Part shown: piece by piece, positions 15,379 through 24,703 of the stretch
Position numbering within the stretch: position 1 is the first letter of the stretch
How the letters are laid out: every line of letters begins with the position of its first letter
From: an uncultured bacterium
GTDB lineage: Bacteria > Oederibacteriota > PGYV01 > Palsa-1178
NCBI GenBank assembly: GCA_937889595.1
Contig: CALAOR010000078.1
Span: 62,001-126,000, forward strand
Direction of reading: 5' to 3'
DNA length: 64,000 bases
Notes under the pieces: model-generated
Databases searched by the model: none
The model's input: only the letters and a program-made list of their open reading frames with translations
Told to the model about the DNA's origin: nothing
Made by a program: the position numbers and the translations under genes

Positions 15379-17653
15379 TAACTTCGCTTCCTTCCCTGTT
15401 TGTTACTTTATTATCGATGAAAACAAGGTATGAAACGCCGGGCTTTATTCCGGAAAATTTCATGTCGACAAGCTCTGTTTTGCCGCTTGACGCCTTATCC
15501 GTATCCAGTTTGAGGTCAAATTCGACCGTACCGGCTGTTGCCTTTCTGTCATTGATAGTCATATTGGTAACAGCACCGGAAGAGGCCCTGTCTGCCTGTA
15601 TAAATTTGGCATAATCCGTGTTGAAAGCCACTTTAACATCCATCTCAGTTAATCCGGCAGTATTTTCAGCTGCTATTTTTATTGTTCCTTCCTGCCCGGC
15701 CTGCAGCACGTATTGATCCTCTGTAAATGAAAGTATTACCTGTCCCTGATTGCCGGAAGATTTTAAGGCAGCCGACGCATCTCCGGAGTTTGTGATAACT
15801 TCCACAGTGATAGCGCTTAATGAATTTCCCGGGCTGTCCTCTTTGGAAACTCCGGATAATTTTGCATCTTTTACCGGTTTGATGCGTATATTGCCTGACT
15901 GGGCTTTGTATCTCGGCTCGCTTGACATGTTGTTTTCCGTACCGGAATAAATATCATGTAAATCCTTACTTATGTACTCCCAACTGCGCACAACTCTTGG
16001 CGTAATTGTCAAAAGCACATCGGTCCTGCTGCTTGAATCGTTAGTTGACGTGGTAAACAGGCCTCCGATCAGGGGTATATCGCCCAAAATCGGCAGTTTA
16101 ATTTTGTTATGAGACTCGTCTTCGCGTATCAGTCCGGCCAGTATGGCAGTTTCGCCGTCCCGCAGCAGCATTGTGGTTGAAGCGTCCCTGGTCCCGATCG
16201 AATAGGCAGGATCCGCCGAAGTCCCTATGTTTGAACCGAGCGAGCTTACCTCTAGTTTTAAATTAACGGTTACTGAATTATCCCTGTTTATTTTCGGGGT
16301 TACATCCAGCATTACACCTATATCCTTATAATCGTAAGTATACCTCACCTGTCCGGTCGCATCCTGGATTATTGACGACTGCAGCGGAACCCTGTCCCCT
16401 ATATGTATTGTTGCCTGCTTGCCCTCCATAACCCTTACGCGCGGATTTGCCAGTATTTTGGCGTCCACATCCTGTTTGAAAAAATTCAGCGTAAATGCCG
16501 GAAGCGTAAGGGTACCCTGCTTCAGAATGCTCTCAAAATTACTGAGAGCGCCTATGGCCTGGCTGGTCGGAAGCGTCAGCGTGATTTGCCCGCCGTAATT
16601 CAACCCCAATTGCTCCGCCTTTGTCCTGTTCACTTCCATTATTTCCACATCAAATATAACTTCAGCCGGTTTCATATCGTTCAGGCTCACTATTTTGTCC
16701 GCAAGTTTCAGGATATCCTGGCTGTCGCGCACAGACAGCGTATTTAAAGCATCATTCGCGGTCACCCTCTTAAGATTCAGGGTATTCTTTAATATGGATG
16801 ACATATCCGCGGCTTTTATGTAATTCAACTGGTATGACCTTATTATCAGGTCCTCATACTGGTCCCTTTTTGCTTTTGTGTCCTGCGCCACCAGCATTGA
16901 TTTATCGCCGACTTTTTTAAAGAACACCCCGCCTGACTGGCTGATATTGTCTATAACCTGGTCAAACGACACATCATCCCCTGATATACTCAATGGCAGG
17001 GATTTTACACCCTCATCATAAACAAAATTAACCCCGTACGACGAACCAATATAATCAAGCACTGTTTTCAGGTCCGCATTGCTGAATCTCAATGATATCT
17101 TTTTTTGGGGACCGTCCAGCCTTTCAGACATTTTTTTGCGTTCATTGGACAAATTTTCCAGCGCTTTTACGGCATTTATGCTCGTCGGCTGCAATTCAAG
17201 GGATTTTTCAAGCAATTTTTGCGCTTCGTCCATATTGCCGGATTCTTTCATTGCCATACCTTCTTTAAAAGCTATTTCCGACTCCCTCTCAGCGACACAT
17301 ACGGCCAGCTCCGACGCTATTTTATCGTTTCCCGGCATTACTGCCTGCCCTTTCTGGAGGGATGCGACTGCATCATCCATTTTTCCGTTTGTTTTGAATT
17401 CCATGGCTTTTCTGTAAAAATATTCCGCCGCGTCAAGTTCCGCCCTCCTCAGGCTCGACTTCTGTTCCTGATCATCAGGGTTGTCCTTGACCGCTTTTCT
17501 GTATTCGCTTATCATTTGTATCCATTCGTCATCCTGTTCTACCGACAGCCCCCTGTATGCCTGGCGCCCGCCGCATGAAGGAAAAAAACATATGGCGGCA
17601 AAGAGCGCCACAGCCATGAATATTTTATAAATCCCGGATTTGGTCCCTGTCAT
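15341..17653 (-). CDS. gspD: Secretin GspD-like lipoprotein with TPR region and C-terminal cohesin-like domain
   Basis: The outer membrane pore of the secretion system. In order: lipoprotein signal ending FFPSCGG; TPR-like helices (about 40-175, FKTNGKMDDAVASLQKGQ and MKESGNMDEAQKLLEKSLEL); an N0/STN domain (KISLRFSNADLKTVLDYI); N1 (YQLNYIKAADMSSILKNTLN); and the secretin core (ILANPRVRVMEGKQATIHIGDRVP split by normal elements, VEVSSLGSN-like block, LPILGDIPLIGGLF, LLTITPRVV). The last ~150 residues (QVILSFTEDQYVLQAGQEG to the end) resemble a cohesin-type beta-sandwich, known in some deltaproteobacterial-type secretins. ATG at 17653 with GGAGGG is chosen over 17689. Confidence 0.92.
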   Translation of the reverse strand: MTGTKSGIYKIFMAVALFAAICFFPSCGGRQAYRGLSVEQDDEWIQMISEYRKAVKDNPDDQEQKSSLRRAELDAAEYFYRKAMEFKTNGKMDDAVASLQKGQAVMPGNDKIASELAVCVAERESEIAFKEGMAMKESGNMDEAQKLLEKSLELQPTSINAVKALENLSNERKKMSERLDGPQKKISLRFSNADLKTVLDYIGSSYGVNFVYDEGVKSLPLSISGDDVSFDQVIDNISQSGGVFFKKVGDKSMLVAQDTKAKRDQYEDLIIRSYQLNYIKAADMSSILKNTLNLKRVTANDALNTLSVRDSQDILKLADKIVSLNDMKPAEVIFDVEIMEVNRTKAEQLGLNYGGQITLTLPTSQAIGALSNFESILKQGTLTLPAFTLNFFKQDVDAKILANPRVRVMEGKQATIHIGDRVPLQSSIIQDATGQVRYTYDYKDIGVMLDVTPKINRDNSVTVNLKLEVSSLGSNIGTSADPAYSIGTRDASTTMLLRDGETAILAGLIREDESHNKIKLPILGDIPLIGGLFTTSTNDSSSRTDVLLTITPRVVRSWEYISKDLHDIYSGTENNMSSEPRYKAQSGNIRIKPVKDAKLSGVSKEDSPGNSLSAITVEVITNSGDASAALKSSGNQGQVILSFTEDQYVLQAGQEGTIKIAAENTAGLTEMDVKVAFNTDYAKFIQADRASSGAVTNMTINDRKATAGTVEFDLKLDTDKASSGKTELVDMKFSGIKPGVSYLVFIDNKVTNREGSEVNVQKTASRLVIK

Positions 17654-17654
17654 T

Positions 17655-18158
17655 TTATTTTCCCTCCAAAGAATATTTTCTGGTTTCATTTGTGATCTTA
17701 TCGGTTATTTCCACATTCCGCTCGTTTATAGATCCCAGTTTGTAACCGTCATTAATATCAGCGCCCTCGCCGACAACACCGCTGAACGCAGGCCCGGAAA
17801 AAAAAGCGCTTTTTTTACCGTCGTTCAGGGCCGTGCCTGATATCTTAAAATCGGGCCATTTTTTTTCAGGGATTGCGGTCGGCGCCTGCACAGCCACCCT
17901 GTTTTTCCACTCCGGCCTCACAGTCTCATTGCCGTTCTGGGAATAAAATTCCCCGGCCGGACCACCGGTAAAAATGTTTTTTAAAACTTTTACTCCTTTA
18001 GGGCCGACAGGTCTTTGAAAATCCACCTGAAGCCTTCGTATGGTCGCGCTCTCCGTTGCATCTTCTTTGCCTGACTTCCATACACCCGACCATTTGATTA
18101 TATTAAAAAGCAGCAGCAGTACTGCGGCGGCAACCAGGATATTCAGCCTTGACTTCAT
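17655..18158 (-). CDS. GspC/PilP-like inner membrane secretion component
   Basis: A short cytoplasmic N-terminus, one transmembrane helix (LNILVAAAVLLLLFNII), a Pro-rich linker and a C-terminal HR-like domain (FKISGTALNDGKKSAFFSG ... VEITDKITNETRKYSL). This is the layout of GspC/PilP, which link the inner membrane platform to the secretin. Its position directly before gspD and after the PilO-like gene supports this. Sequence similarity is weak, so the name rests mostly on topology and synteny. It overlaps the upstream gene by ATGA. Confidence 0.75.
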   Translation of the reverse strand: MKSRLNILVAAAVLLLLFNIIKWSGVWKSGKEDATESATIRRLQVDFQRPVGPKGVKVLKNIFTGGPAGEFYSQNGNETVRPEWKNRVAVQAPTAIPEKKWPDFKISGTALNDGKKSAFFSGPAFSGVVGEGADINDGYKLGSINERNVEITDKITNETRKYSLEGK

Positions 18159-18742
18159 ATAGAACCAGCTTTCCCGGACGCCCTTTTGTATACTGCAAGC
18201 TGTAAAACCGCCTTTACCATCCCCGGTTTCCTGCCGTCAGTATCTATCTTAAGTTTCCTTATGGCGGTAACAGTGTCAAAATTCTCAAGCCCGGCTAAAA
18301 AGGACCTCAACCCCTGATAACCGCCGCTCACGGTAATTTCCTGGACCATTATATCATAACCCTGTATGGTTTCCTTTTGGCTGCCGGAGTTTTCGATTGA
18401 AAGCTTAAGCCCGGCCGACTTTGCCAGCCTGTTTATCCGCGCCGACAATTCCCCTTCAGTGCTGCCGCAGGCCAGTTTTGTCTCCATTAATGAAACCTGC
18501 TCTGAAACATTATTAAATACCGCCTGGACAGCCAATGTTGCCTTTGCCTTTCTGATCTGCGCTGTTTTTTGCGCACATTTGCCGCTCAGTGACGAATATG
18601 ATAACCACTGGGGCAGCCAAACAATCGAAAATACCCCAAACGCAATTACTGCGGAAATAACTAAAACCGGCGCCGTTGCCCTGTTGGCAGGATGCCTCAT
18701 TATAAAGGCAGGCGTGATATATATCCCGGGAAAATGTTTCAT
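18155..18742 (-). CDS. PilO/GspM-like inner membrane component
   Basis: 195 residues: one transmembrane segment (APVLVISAVIAFGVFSIVWL), a periplasmic coiled region and a ferredoxin-like domain (LAKSAGLKLSIENSGSQ, ITVSGGYQGLRSFLAGLENF). This is the classical PilO/GspM pattern. It works with the PilM- and PilN-like proteins as the assembly platform. ATGA overlaps on both sides show tight coupling. Confidence 0.78.
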   Translation of the reverse strand: MKHFPGIYITPAFIMRHPANRATAPVLVISAVIAFGVFSIVWLPQWLSYSSLSGKCAQKTAQIRKAKATLAVQAVFNNVSEQVSLMETKLACGSTEGELSARINRLAKSAGLKLSIENSGSQKETIQGYDIMVQEITVSGGYQGLRSFLAGLENFDTVTAIRKLKIDTDGRKPGMVKAVLQLAVYKRASGKAGSI

Positions 18743-19284
18743 CTTAAGTTTTCCTCCGCTTTTAATATAAAATCAATGGCCTGAATCCCGGACGCGGATA
18801 CTTTCTGAGACTGTTTTTCCAGGAACACGTTTTTAAATAACCGGCTTTTTTCCATGTTTGCCGTAAAATGCTGCATTATTTCAGGGCTTCCCGCGATGGC
18901 TTCAATAACGATCGTTCTGTCCTCAAGGCTGTACTGAAAAGAAATAAAGCTCATAGAGCCGGGACACAGTTCTTCAAGGGCTGAAAGTATATTACTGGCC
19001 CCTTCGCTCCTGCCTATTTTCATCCTGTTTATTGCCGAAACTTTTGAAATAATCCCGGCCATCTGCGCTTCACCGGGCGCTGCAACCCGGGGCAGCCCGG
19101 CGTATTCGGCGTCAATGGAAGTTATTTTCGCCTTTGTCTCAGGTATGATATTTTTCATTCTTTTTCCGTCTACGATAAGAAAAAATATCAAAAATAACAT
19201 CATGAAAAACCCTGCCCACATGGCATACAATATTATTTTCCTGACGGCTTCGGCCGAAAAAATAAAATTTACCCTGAGCTTCAT
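18739..19284 (-). CDS. PilN/GspL C-terminal-like inner membrane component
   Basis: 181 residues: a short N-terminus (MKLRVNFIFSAEAVRK), a strong transmembrane helix (IILYAMWAGFFMMLFLIFF) and a periplasmic ferredoxin-like part (LSALEELCPGSMSFISFQYS ... VIEAIAGSPEIMQHFTANME), as in PilN. Together with the preceding gene it makes the split GspL arrangement (PilM plus PilN). It starts at an ATGA overlap. Confidence 0.78.
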   Translation of the reverse strand: MKLRVNFIFSAEAVRKIILYAMWAGFFMMLFLIFFLIVDGKRMKNIIPETKAKITSIDAEYAGLPRVAAPGEAQMAGIISKVSAINRMKIGRSEGASNILSALEELCPGSMSFISFQYSLEDRTIVIEAIAGSPEIMQHFTANMEKSRLFKNVFLEKQSQKVSASGIQAIDFILKAEENLR

Positions 19285-20237
19285 CGGGAACCCGCCGCGG
19301 CGATAAGCGATACAGGCAAAGCATTCAGTTTTTCCGAAGTACCCGTGCCCGGCATCACGAGTTCAACACATCCGCAATTAAACCTTTCTCTTATCAAACC
19401 GGCGGCTTCCGCCGCAAAACGTCCCGCGCCTGCGGCATAAAACGTGTCTATTTCCACGCCCTTGTTTGACACTGAATATGCACGCAGTTTCCTTTCAACC
19501 TCGGAAACAGCGTCTTTTAATGCCGCGGCATTTATTATCCCGGCCTCAAACCACCTTGATATCATATATGCCGGCCGGCCTCCGCTTCCCCATAAATAAA
19601 ATGTCCAATACTCAGGTTCGACAAGAAATATCGCGCCTTTTGTCCCGCTTAGCTGTTCGGAAAAAGCGTCATATATATAGGATATCCCCGGTGCGGATGA
19701 TGAAGGCGCAAGCTGCGCGTCGTGTAAAAACCCGCGCATGGTTTCCGTATAAACTTTTTTTGATGAAAAAGCGAATGAATCTGTTTCCAACACCGCACTT
19801 TTTGATTCCGGCATAAAAAATGAAATCTTATCCTGGGCCACTCCGATCTTCCCGGACGACTTCAGCCTCAATATGTCACGCTTTGCAGCCATAGCAGCAT
19901 GACTGCCGGGGTTGAAAACCGACAACGCGGAGACCGGGTCCGGCAGAACAATATTTATGACAGCGTATTCCATGTTAATCTTGACCGCAAATGCCGCAAT
20001 ATTTACCCTGATTTGTTCTATCCCGTCATGGATCCCGTTCTCAACATTATACAGATCATCGTCAATATCCGCACTTAGCGTATCGAAATATTCCACGTTC
20101 CCGCCGGATTCACGCGCCAGCACACAATATATTTTTTTTCTTCCCGCCATCACGGCGGCCCTGATCGGGCCGGTCCCTTTGGCGGCATCCGCCACATTCT
20201 TAAGATATTTTTTGATTACCGCTTCCAGATTTTTCAT
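19281..20237 (-). CDS. PilM/GspL-like actin-fold platform protein
   Basis: 318 residues without a membrane segment. Order and size match PilM or the cytoplasmic domain of GspL, which contacts the assembly ATPase and PilN. Similarity is weak: the regions KGAIFLVEPEYWTFYLWG and EIDTFYAAGAGRFAAEAAGL resemble phosphate and adenosine segments of the actin-like fold. ATG at 20237 has AGGAAAGG upstream; the longer frame from 20312 is less likely. The short spacer to gspE (20238-20337) shows no clear element. Confidence 0.7.
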   Translation of the reverse strand: MKNLEAVIKKYLKNVADAAKGTGPIRAAVMAGRKKIYCVLARESGGNVEYFDTLSADIDDDLYNVENGIHDGIEQIRVNIAAFAVKINMEYAVINIVLPDPVSALSVFNPGSHAAMAAKRDILRLKSSGKIGVAQDKISFFMPESKSAVLETDSFAFSSKKVYTETMRGFLHDAQLAPSSSAPGISYIYDAFSEQLSGTKGAIFLVEPEYWTFYLWGSGGRPAYMISRWFEAGIINAAALKDAVSEVERKLRAYSVSNKGVEIDTFYAAGAGRFAAEAAGLIRERFNCGCVELVMPGTGTSEKLNALPVSLIAAAGSR

Positions 20238-20337
20238 TTTGCCTTTCCTGTTTTGAATTTTGGTATTTTGCTTACTTACCGCTTTATTCAACGCCTTGCC
20301 TTCACGCAACATTCCCTGCCGGTTCTGAAATATTATA

Positions 20338-22056
20338 TTAGTCTTCTGTAAACGTGACTCTATTTACTTCTTTCAGGGACGTTTCCCCCCTGAGTGCTTT
20401 TTCTATAGCCGCCATCCTCAGGGTTACCATCCCCTCCTCCACTGCCGCCTGCTGAAGTTCGGTTGTCGGGCGCATACCGGTTATGATCGCGCGCAGGCGC
20501 GGTGTCAGGCCCATATATTCGGCGATCGCGCTTCTGCCCATATAGCCCGTACCGGAGCATTTGTCGCATCCTTTGCCCTCATACCATACCGCCCCAGCCA
20601 GTTTTTTATCCTTTAATTCAACCGCAGCAAGCTCGTCCATGGAAATCGCAGCTTTTTGCCTGCACTGCGGGCATATGTTCCTTAACAGCCTCTGCGCAAC
20701 CACGCAGTTAAGTGCCGATACAAAACTCTGTACATTCAATCCCATGTGGTTGAACCTGCCGATCACATCACAGGCATTGTTCGCGTGCACCGTGGTGAAT
20801 ACAAGGTGCCCGGTGAGCGCAGACTGGACCGCTATCTGCGCCGTATCGGGGTCGCGTATCTCCCCGACCACTATTTTATCCGGGTCGTGGCGCAGGATCG
20901 ACCTCAGGCCCACCGCGAACGTGACTTTTTTCTTTTCATTGACAGGCACCTGTACTATGCCGTTTATCTGGTATTCCACAGGGTCCTCTATGGTGATTAT
21001 TTTTTCCTCGCTTGAATTTATCTCGGCGAGCGCGGCGTACAGTGTGGTGGTTTTTCCGCTGCCTGTGGGCCCTGTGATAAGTATCATGCCGTAAGGCTCC
21101 CTTATGCTTTTCCTGAATTTTTTCATTGTAGCGGCGTCGAACCCGAGGGTTTCCAGGCTCATGGATCTCATCCTCGATTCAAAGGCGGAGCGATCCAGTA
21201 TCCTGACCACAATATCCTCCCCAAAAATGGTGGGCAGTATGGATACCCTGAAATCAGTATCCCTGTTGTTTATTTTCAGGGTGAAATGCCCGTCCTGCGG
21301 TACCCGGTTCTCTGCGATATCAAGCTTTGCCATCACCTTTACCCTGGTGATAAACGCCCTGTGATGGCTCTTATCGAGCGTCTCGGTGGCGCTGTAAAGT
21401 ATGCCGTCTATCCTGTACTTTATTTTTACGCCTGACTCGTACACTTCGAAGTGTATATCGCTGGCCCTTTTTTTCATAGCAACCAGGAGAACCGTATTGA
21501 TAAATTTCTCTATGGAACTCTCCTGGCCCGCCATGGCGTCCATACTGATGGATTCGGCTGCGTCCGCCTTATTTTGCCCGTCGCCGGCTTCATAATCCAC
21601 CGACACGTTTTTCAGAAAACGCGCGGCTACTTCGCTGCGCTCCAGAGCGGCTTTTATCCCAGCCGGGGAACCCACCATAAGGACCACGCCGGCTCCGTAT
21701 AACTTTTCGATCTCTTCTATGAGGCTGAGTTTCAGGGGATCGTCGATCACAATGGTCAGACCGGCTTCATCGGCCGAATACGGGACTATGCCAAGCCTGT
21801 AAACATCATCCACCCTGCACTTTTCAAATAGTTCCCCGGGTATTGTAAAATCCCCGAGCTTTGCGTATTCCAGCTCAAATTGCTCGGAAAGGGCCGCCGC
21901 AACATGCTCGGCGTTTATCAATTCTTTTTTGACGAGCCACTCGCCCAGCCTGCAGTCGGCAAGCGCGGCCTCTTCGTCGACTTTTGCCTGGGATATCAAC
22001 CCGGTCCCGGCCAGTATCTCGCCGATACGTTTTCTTTTAAACAATATGTTTTCCAT
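20338..22056 (-). CDS. gspE: Assembly/secretion ATPase GspE/PilB
   Basis: A hexameric cytoplasmic ATPase powering pseudopilus assembly. An N-terminal MshEN/N1-type domain (RKRIGEILAGTGLISQAKVDEE; FTIPGELFEKCRVD) precedes the N2-linker region and the RecA core: Walker A GPTGSGKTTT, Asp box EKIITIEDPVEY, Walker B KIVVGEIRDPDTAQIA, His box TGHLVFTTVHAN. A zinc tetracysteine CPQC...CDKC is typical of GspE/PilB and absent from PilT. 572 residues is normal. AAAGGA lies upstream of the ATG. Confidence 0.96.
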   Translation of the reverse strand: MENILFKRKRIGEILAGTGLISQAKVDEEAALADCRLGEWLVKKELINAEHVAAALSEQFELEYAKLGDFTIPGELFEKCRVDDVYRLGIVPYSADEAGLTIVIDDPLKLSLIEEIEKLYGAGVVLMVGSPAGIKAALERSEVAARFLKNVSVDYEAGDGQNKADAAESISMDAMAGQESSIEKFINTVLLVAMKKRASDIHFEVYESGVKIKYRIDGILYSATETLDKSHHRAFITRVKVMAKLDIAENRVPQDGHFTLKINNRDTDFRVSILPTIFGEDIVVRILDRSAFESRMRSMSLETLGFDAATMKKFRKSIREPYGMILITGPTGSGKTTTLYAALAEINSSEEKIITIEDPVEYQINGIVQVPVNEKKKVTFAVGLRSILRHDPDKIVVGEIRDPDTAQIAVQSALTGHLVFTTVHANNACDVIGRFNHMGLNVQSFVSALNCVVAQRLLRNICPQCRQKAAISMDELAAVELKDKKLAGAVWYEGKGCDKCSGTGYMGRSAIAEYMGLTPRLRAIITGMRPTTELQQAAVEEGMVTLRMAAIEKALRGETSLKEVNRVTFTED

Positions 22057-22124
22057 TTTTTCCTTTCATTTTATGGATACGGTGTATACCACGCCTAAAT
22101 CCCGTGCGCGCAAACCCCAAAATA

Positions 22125-23330
22125 CTATTTTACTATTTCAGCCAGCTTAAAAATCGGGAGATACATGGCTATTATCACCCCGCCCACCAGTATCCCGGTA
22201 AAAAATATCAGCGCCGGCTCTATGATCGTCATCAAAGACGTTATCCTGTTTTCCGCGATCTGCTCATAATACGACGCTATTTCCCCGAGCATCGTATCCA
22301 TCATCCCGGAAGACTCTCCGGCTTCAAGCAGTTTTATGGCAGTAGGAGGCATCAGGTTTTCTTCGGCTGCGGCCAAGGCAAACCCAGTGCCGGAATATAT
22401 CTTTGCTATCACGCTGTCGAGCCTTTTTAAGAACCTGCTGTTTTTCACGCTTTCCTTCGCGGTTATTAAGGCTTCCGCGAGGGTCATGCCCCCCGAAAGC
22501 AGGGTAAAAAGCGTCCTTGAAAGGCCGGCAATTTCAAGCGGCGCGATGATGCCGCCGAACAGCGGCAAACCCAGCTTTATATCATCAAGAAAAAGTTTGA
22601 ATTGAAGTGACCTGCCCGCGGCTTTTAATGCCGCGTAAACGGCTATTACGGCCACAGCCGCGGTTGGAATTATCACGCCCATATGCGACACTATAAAAAT
22701 AATTACCCTGGTAGGAACCGGCAGTTCAGCGTTAAAATCCGAATAAAGCGTCACAAACCTCGGCATGACAAAAACAAAGAGCACGCTGAGTATTATGGTC
22801 ATGGCCGCGAGTATAAACAGCGGATAAACCAGCGCCTGTACCACTTTATTCCTCAAATTATTCCTGCGTTCCAGATAAACGCGGTATTTTTCAAGCGGTG
22901 AAGCGAGGTCCCCGGCTGACTCGCCTGTCCTTATCGTTGATATGATAACAGTATCAAAAACATCCGGAAAAAGCGCCATCGCGGCAGAAAGCGGTACTCC
23001 GCTGTTTATGGCTTTTAATGATGCTTTAAGGACATTGGATAAATACGGGTTTGCGGGCCTGTCCGAACATTGCCCCAGAACCTCGGTCACAGTCAGGCCT
23101 GCCCTGATCAGGGCTATAAATTCGGTAATAAACTGGATAAAATCATCCTGATTAACGCGTTTTTTAAATTCCCAGATACGCCTTTTATTATTAATGGTTT
23201 TTATCAAATATCCCTTTTCGCGGAGTATGCTCTCCGCGCCGCCGGCATCCATGGCCATGACCTCCCCGCGGATCACCAACCCGTTGCTGTTAATTGCCTT
23301 GTAAATGAAAACCTGCATCCCGATAGCCAT
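22125..23330 (-). CDS. gspF: Inner membrane platform protein GspF/PilC
   Basis: A 401-residue polytopic protein with two T2SSF domains. The first contains FITEFIALIRAGLTVTEVLGQ and the second LSRTLFTLLSGGMTLAEALI. GESAGDLASPLEKYRVYLE and GESSGMMDTMLGEIASYYE are the repeated signature, and about three transmembrane segments end with ITSLMTIIEPALIFFTGILVGG. It is the first gene of the secretion operon. ATG at 23330 (AGGGGAT upstream) is chosen because the in-frame ATG at 23363 lies at the predicted transcription start. Confidence 0.94.
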   Translation of the reverse strand: MAIGMQVFIYKAINSNGLVIRGEVMAMDAGGAESILREKGYLIKTINNKRRIWEFKKRVNQDDFIQFITEFIALIRAGLTVTEVLGQCSDRPANPYLSNVLKASLKAINSGVPLSAAMALFPDVFDTVIISTIRTGESAGDLASPLEKYRVYLERRNNLRNKVVQALVYPLFILAAMTIILSVLFVFVMPRFVTLYSDFNAELPVPTRVIIFIVSHMGVIIPTAAVAVIAVYAALKAAGRSLQFKLFLDDIKLGLPLFGGIIAPLEIAGLSRTLFTLLSGGMTLAEALITAKESVKNSRFLKRLDSVIAKIYSGTGFALAAAEENLMPPTAIKLLEAGESSGMMDTMLGEIASYYEQIAENRITSLMTIIEPALIFFTGILVGGVIIAMYLPIFKLAEIVK

Positions 23331-23365
23331 ATTTAATATCCCCTGACGATGGTTTTTGCTCATTT

Positions 23366-23393
23366 ATTATAAAACACCGGCCGCAGGAGTCAA
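23366..23393 (-). promoter_or_regulatory. Promoter of the gspF-pseudopilin operon
   Basis: Minus strand TTGACT (23388-23393), 16 bp, then a consensus TATAAT (23366-23371). The expected start is near 23358, giving a short leader before the ATG at 23330. No other good promoter is seen down to 13.6 kb, so ten genes may share it. Confidence 0.75.
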
Positions 23394-23475
23394 TACAAAA
23401 ACACAATAAATCCCTTCAAAAATAAAGGATATTGTTGAATTCGGCCCTGCGCCGCGAATTAATTTGTACCAACTA

Positions 23476-24084
23476 TCAGCCATGCGGTTTTATTCCAAGC
23501 CCGGATATTTTTTGATAAACATTTTCGGCATTTTCAATGTCAATAAAGGCGGGGGCCATGATAGTGTACATGGTGTTGTTATAAGAAACCCTGTTGTAAC
23601 CCAGAAGCGGGTCAAAATACGAACTGACCTGCATGCCTGAACGGTATTTATCGGCGCCGAAACTGATCGTGCCGATGCCGTTCCCGCTCACGCGCTTCGT
23701 TATCCTGCCGGCCGTTTTCAGCTCGATAGATTTCACATTCATTTTAAATATTTTCGTTATTATTATGGCGCGCGTGTCTGTCAGGGAGTACCATGTCCTT
23801 TTCTTCGCGTAAAAAACGAAAAAGAACCTCCCAAACAAAAAGAACGATCCCGCCAATATAAATATAGTCCCGGACAAAACAAATAAAAACGTTTCCGGCC
23901 TGTGCGATCCCAGATACATACGTAAGGCTGCATGTTCCCAGAAAAACGCAAAACCGCAGAATACCAAGCTGAAAGGTATAACGATAATGTCGCTAAAGTG
24001 GAAGATCACTTTGGGTTCCGGCCTGCCCGACCACAAAAGCTTTTCTCCGGGCGCCAGCTTGGGTGCGATCATTTCCCCGTCCAT
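23476..24084 (-). CDS. PH-domain-like membrane protein
   Basis: 202 residues. The opening LAPGEKLLWSGRPEP is a hallmark of bacterial PH-like (YdbS/YdbT-type) membrane proteins. Two transmembrane helices follow (FSDIIVIPFSLVFCGFAFFW and FLFVLSGTIFILAGSFFLFG), then YSLTDTRAIIIT and a PH-like beta domain. Function unknown; it is probably exposed to the cytoplasm at the inner membrane. GAGAGGT precedes the ATG. It is separated from the gspF operon by that operon's own promoter. Confidence 0.75.
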   Translation of the reverse strand: MDGEMIAPKLAPGEKLLWSGRPEPKVIFHFSDIIVIPFSLVFCGFAFFWEHAALRMYLGSHRPETFLFVLSGTIFILAGSFFLFGRFFFVFYAKKRTWYSLTDTRAIIITKIFKMNVKSIELKTAGRITKRVSGNGIGTISFGADKYRSGMQVSSYFDPLLGYNRVSYNNTMYTIMAPAFIDIENAENVYQKISGLGIKPHG

Positions 24085-24124
24085 ATAGACCTCTCTTTAA
24101 TTATATTTTTTATCAGGGGATATG

Positions 24125-24679
24125 TTACATCATGAACGCTTTTTTGTCGCTAAAAATCACAGTAAGGAGCAGTACTCCGTTTACTATCCCGGCGGCTATG
24201 GAAACAAAAACAAGCATGATCCCGATCATGGAACCTGCCGAAAAAAACACGGCGGCATTGATAAAAGAGTACGCGCACGAGGCGGCAATGGCAATATAAA
24301 ACAGTATAACGCCGTATTTCTTAAGCTGAAGCAGCATGATGGATGCGAAAAGATAAAATCCCGCTATCGCAAGGAGCGTACCTCCGGATATGTAACACCA
24401 TGTCTTGAACCATGGCGCGCTTCCCGCTAATTTTTCGAACATACTGCCGTATAGTTCTTTTACGCTCCCCGGGGCAAACGGACCGGACCTGCCGCCATGC
24501 CCGGCATCGCCCGGGAATATTTTCGTCATATGCTCCATCATTTCAGGCATCATCTGGCCCTGCATTTGAAGTATTTTAGGCAGGATAACCGTAACCCCTC
24601 CAGTATATATCCCGAGGCAGGACATGATTATTCCGGCCATCCCTATGCCAATCACCCATCCCGGAACCTTTTTTTCCAT
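24125..24679 (-). CDS. Four-helix membrane protein of unknown function
   Basis: I do not recognise a family with confidence. Four hydrophobic segments: VIGIGMAGIIMSCLGIYTGG, SGGTLLAIAGFYLFASIML, VILFYIAIAASCAYSFIN and IGIMLVFVSIAAGIVNGVLL. A Met/Gly-rich extracytoplasmic loop (QMQGQMMPEMMEHM) lies between helices 1 and 2 and could bind metal or be flexible (speculative). AGGAG precedes the ATG, 25 nt after the giant gene's stop, so it is probably co-transcribed with it. Confidence 0.7.
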   Translation of the reverse strand: MEKKVPGWVIGIGMAGIIMSCLGIYTGGVTVILPKILQMQGQMMPEMMEHMTKIFPGDAGHGGRSGPFAPGSVKELYGSMFEKLAGSAPWFKTWCYISGGTLLAIAGFYLFASIMLLQLKKYGVILFYIAIAASCAYSFINAAVFFSAGSMIGIMLVFVSIAAGIVNGVLLLTVIFSDKKAFMM

Positions 24680-24703
24680 ATAATTAACTCCTGATGAATA
24701 ATA

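Noticed and set aside
20238-20337. Another 7-bp array upstream of the PilM-like gene
   Set aside because: caaaa motifs recur at spacings of 8 and 7 only, with no inverted arm; not above what AT-rich spacer DNA gives.
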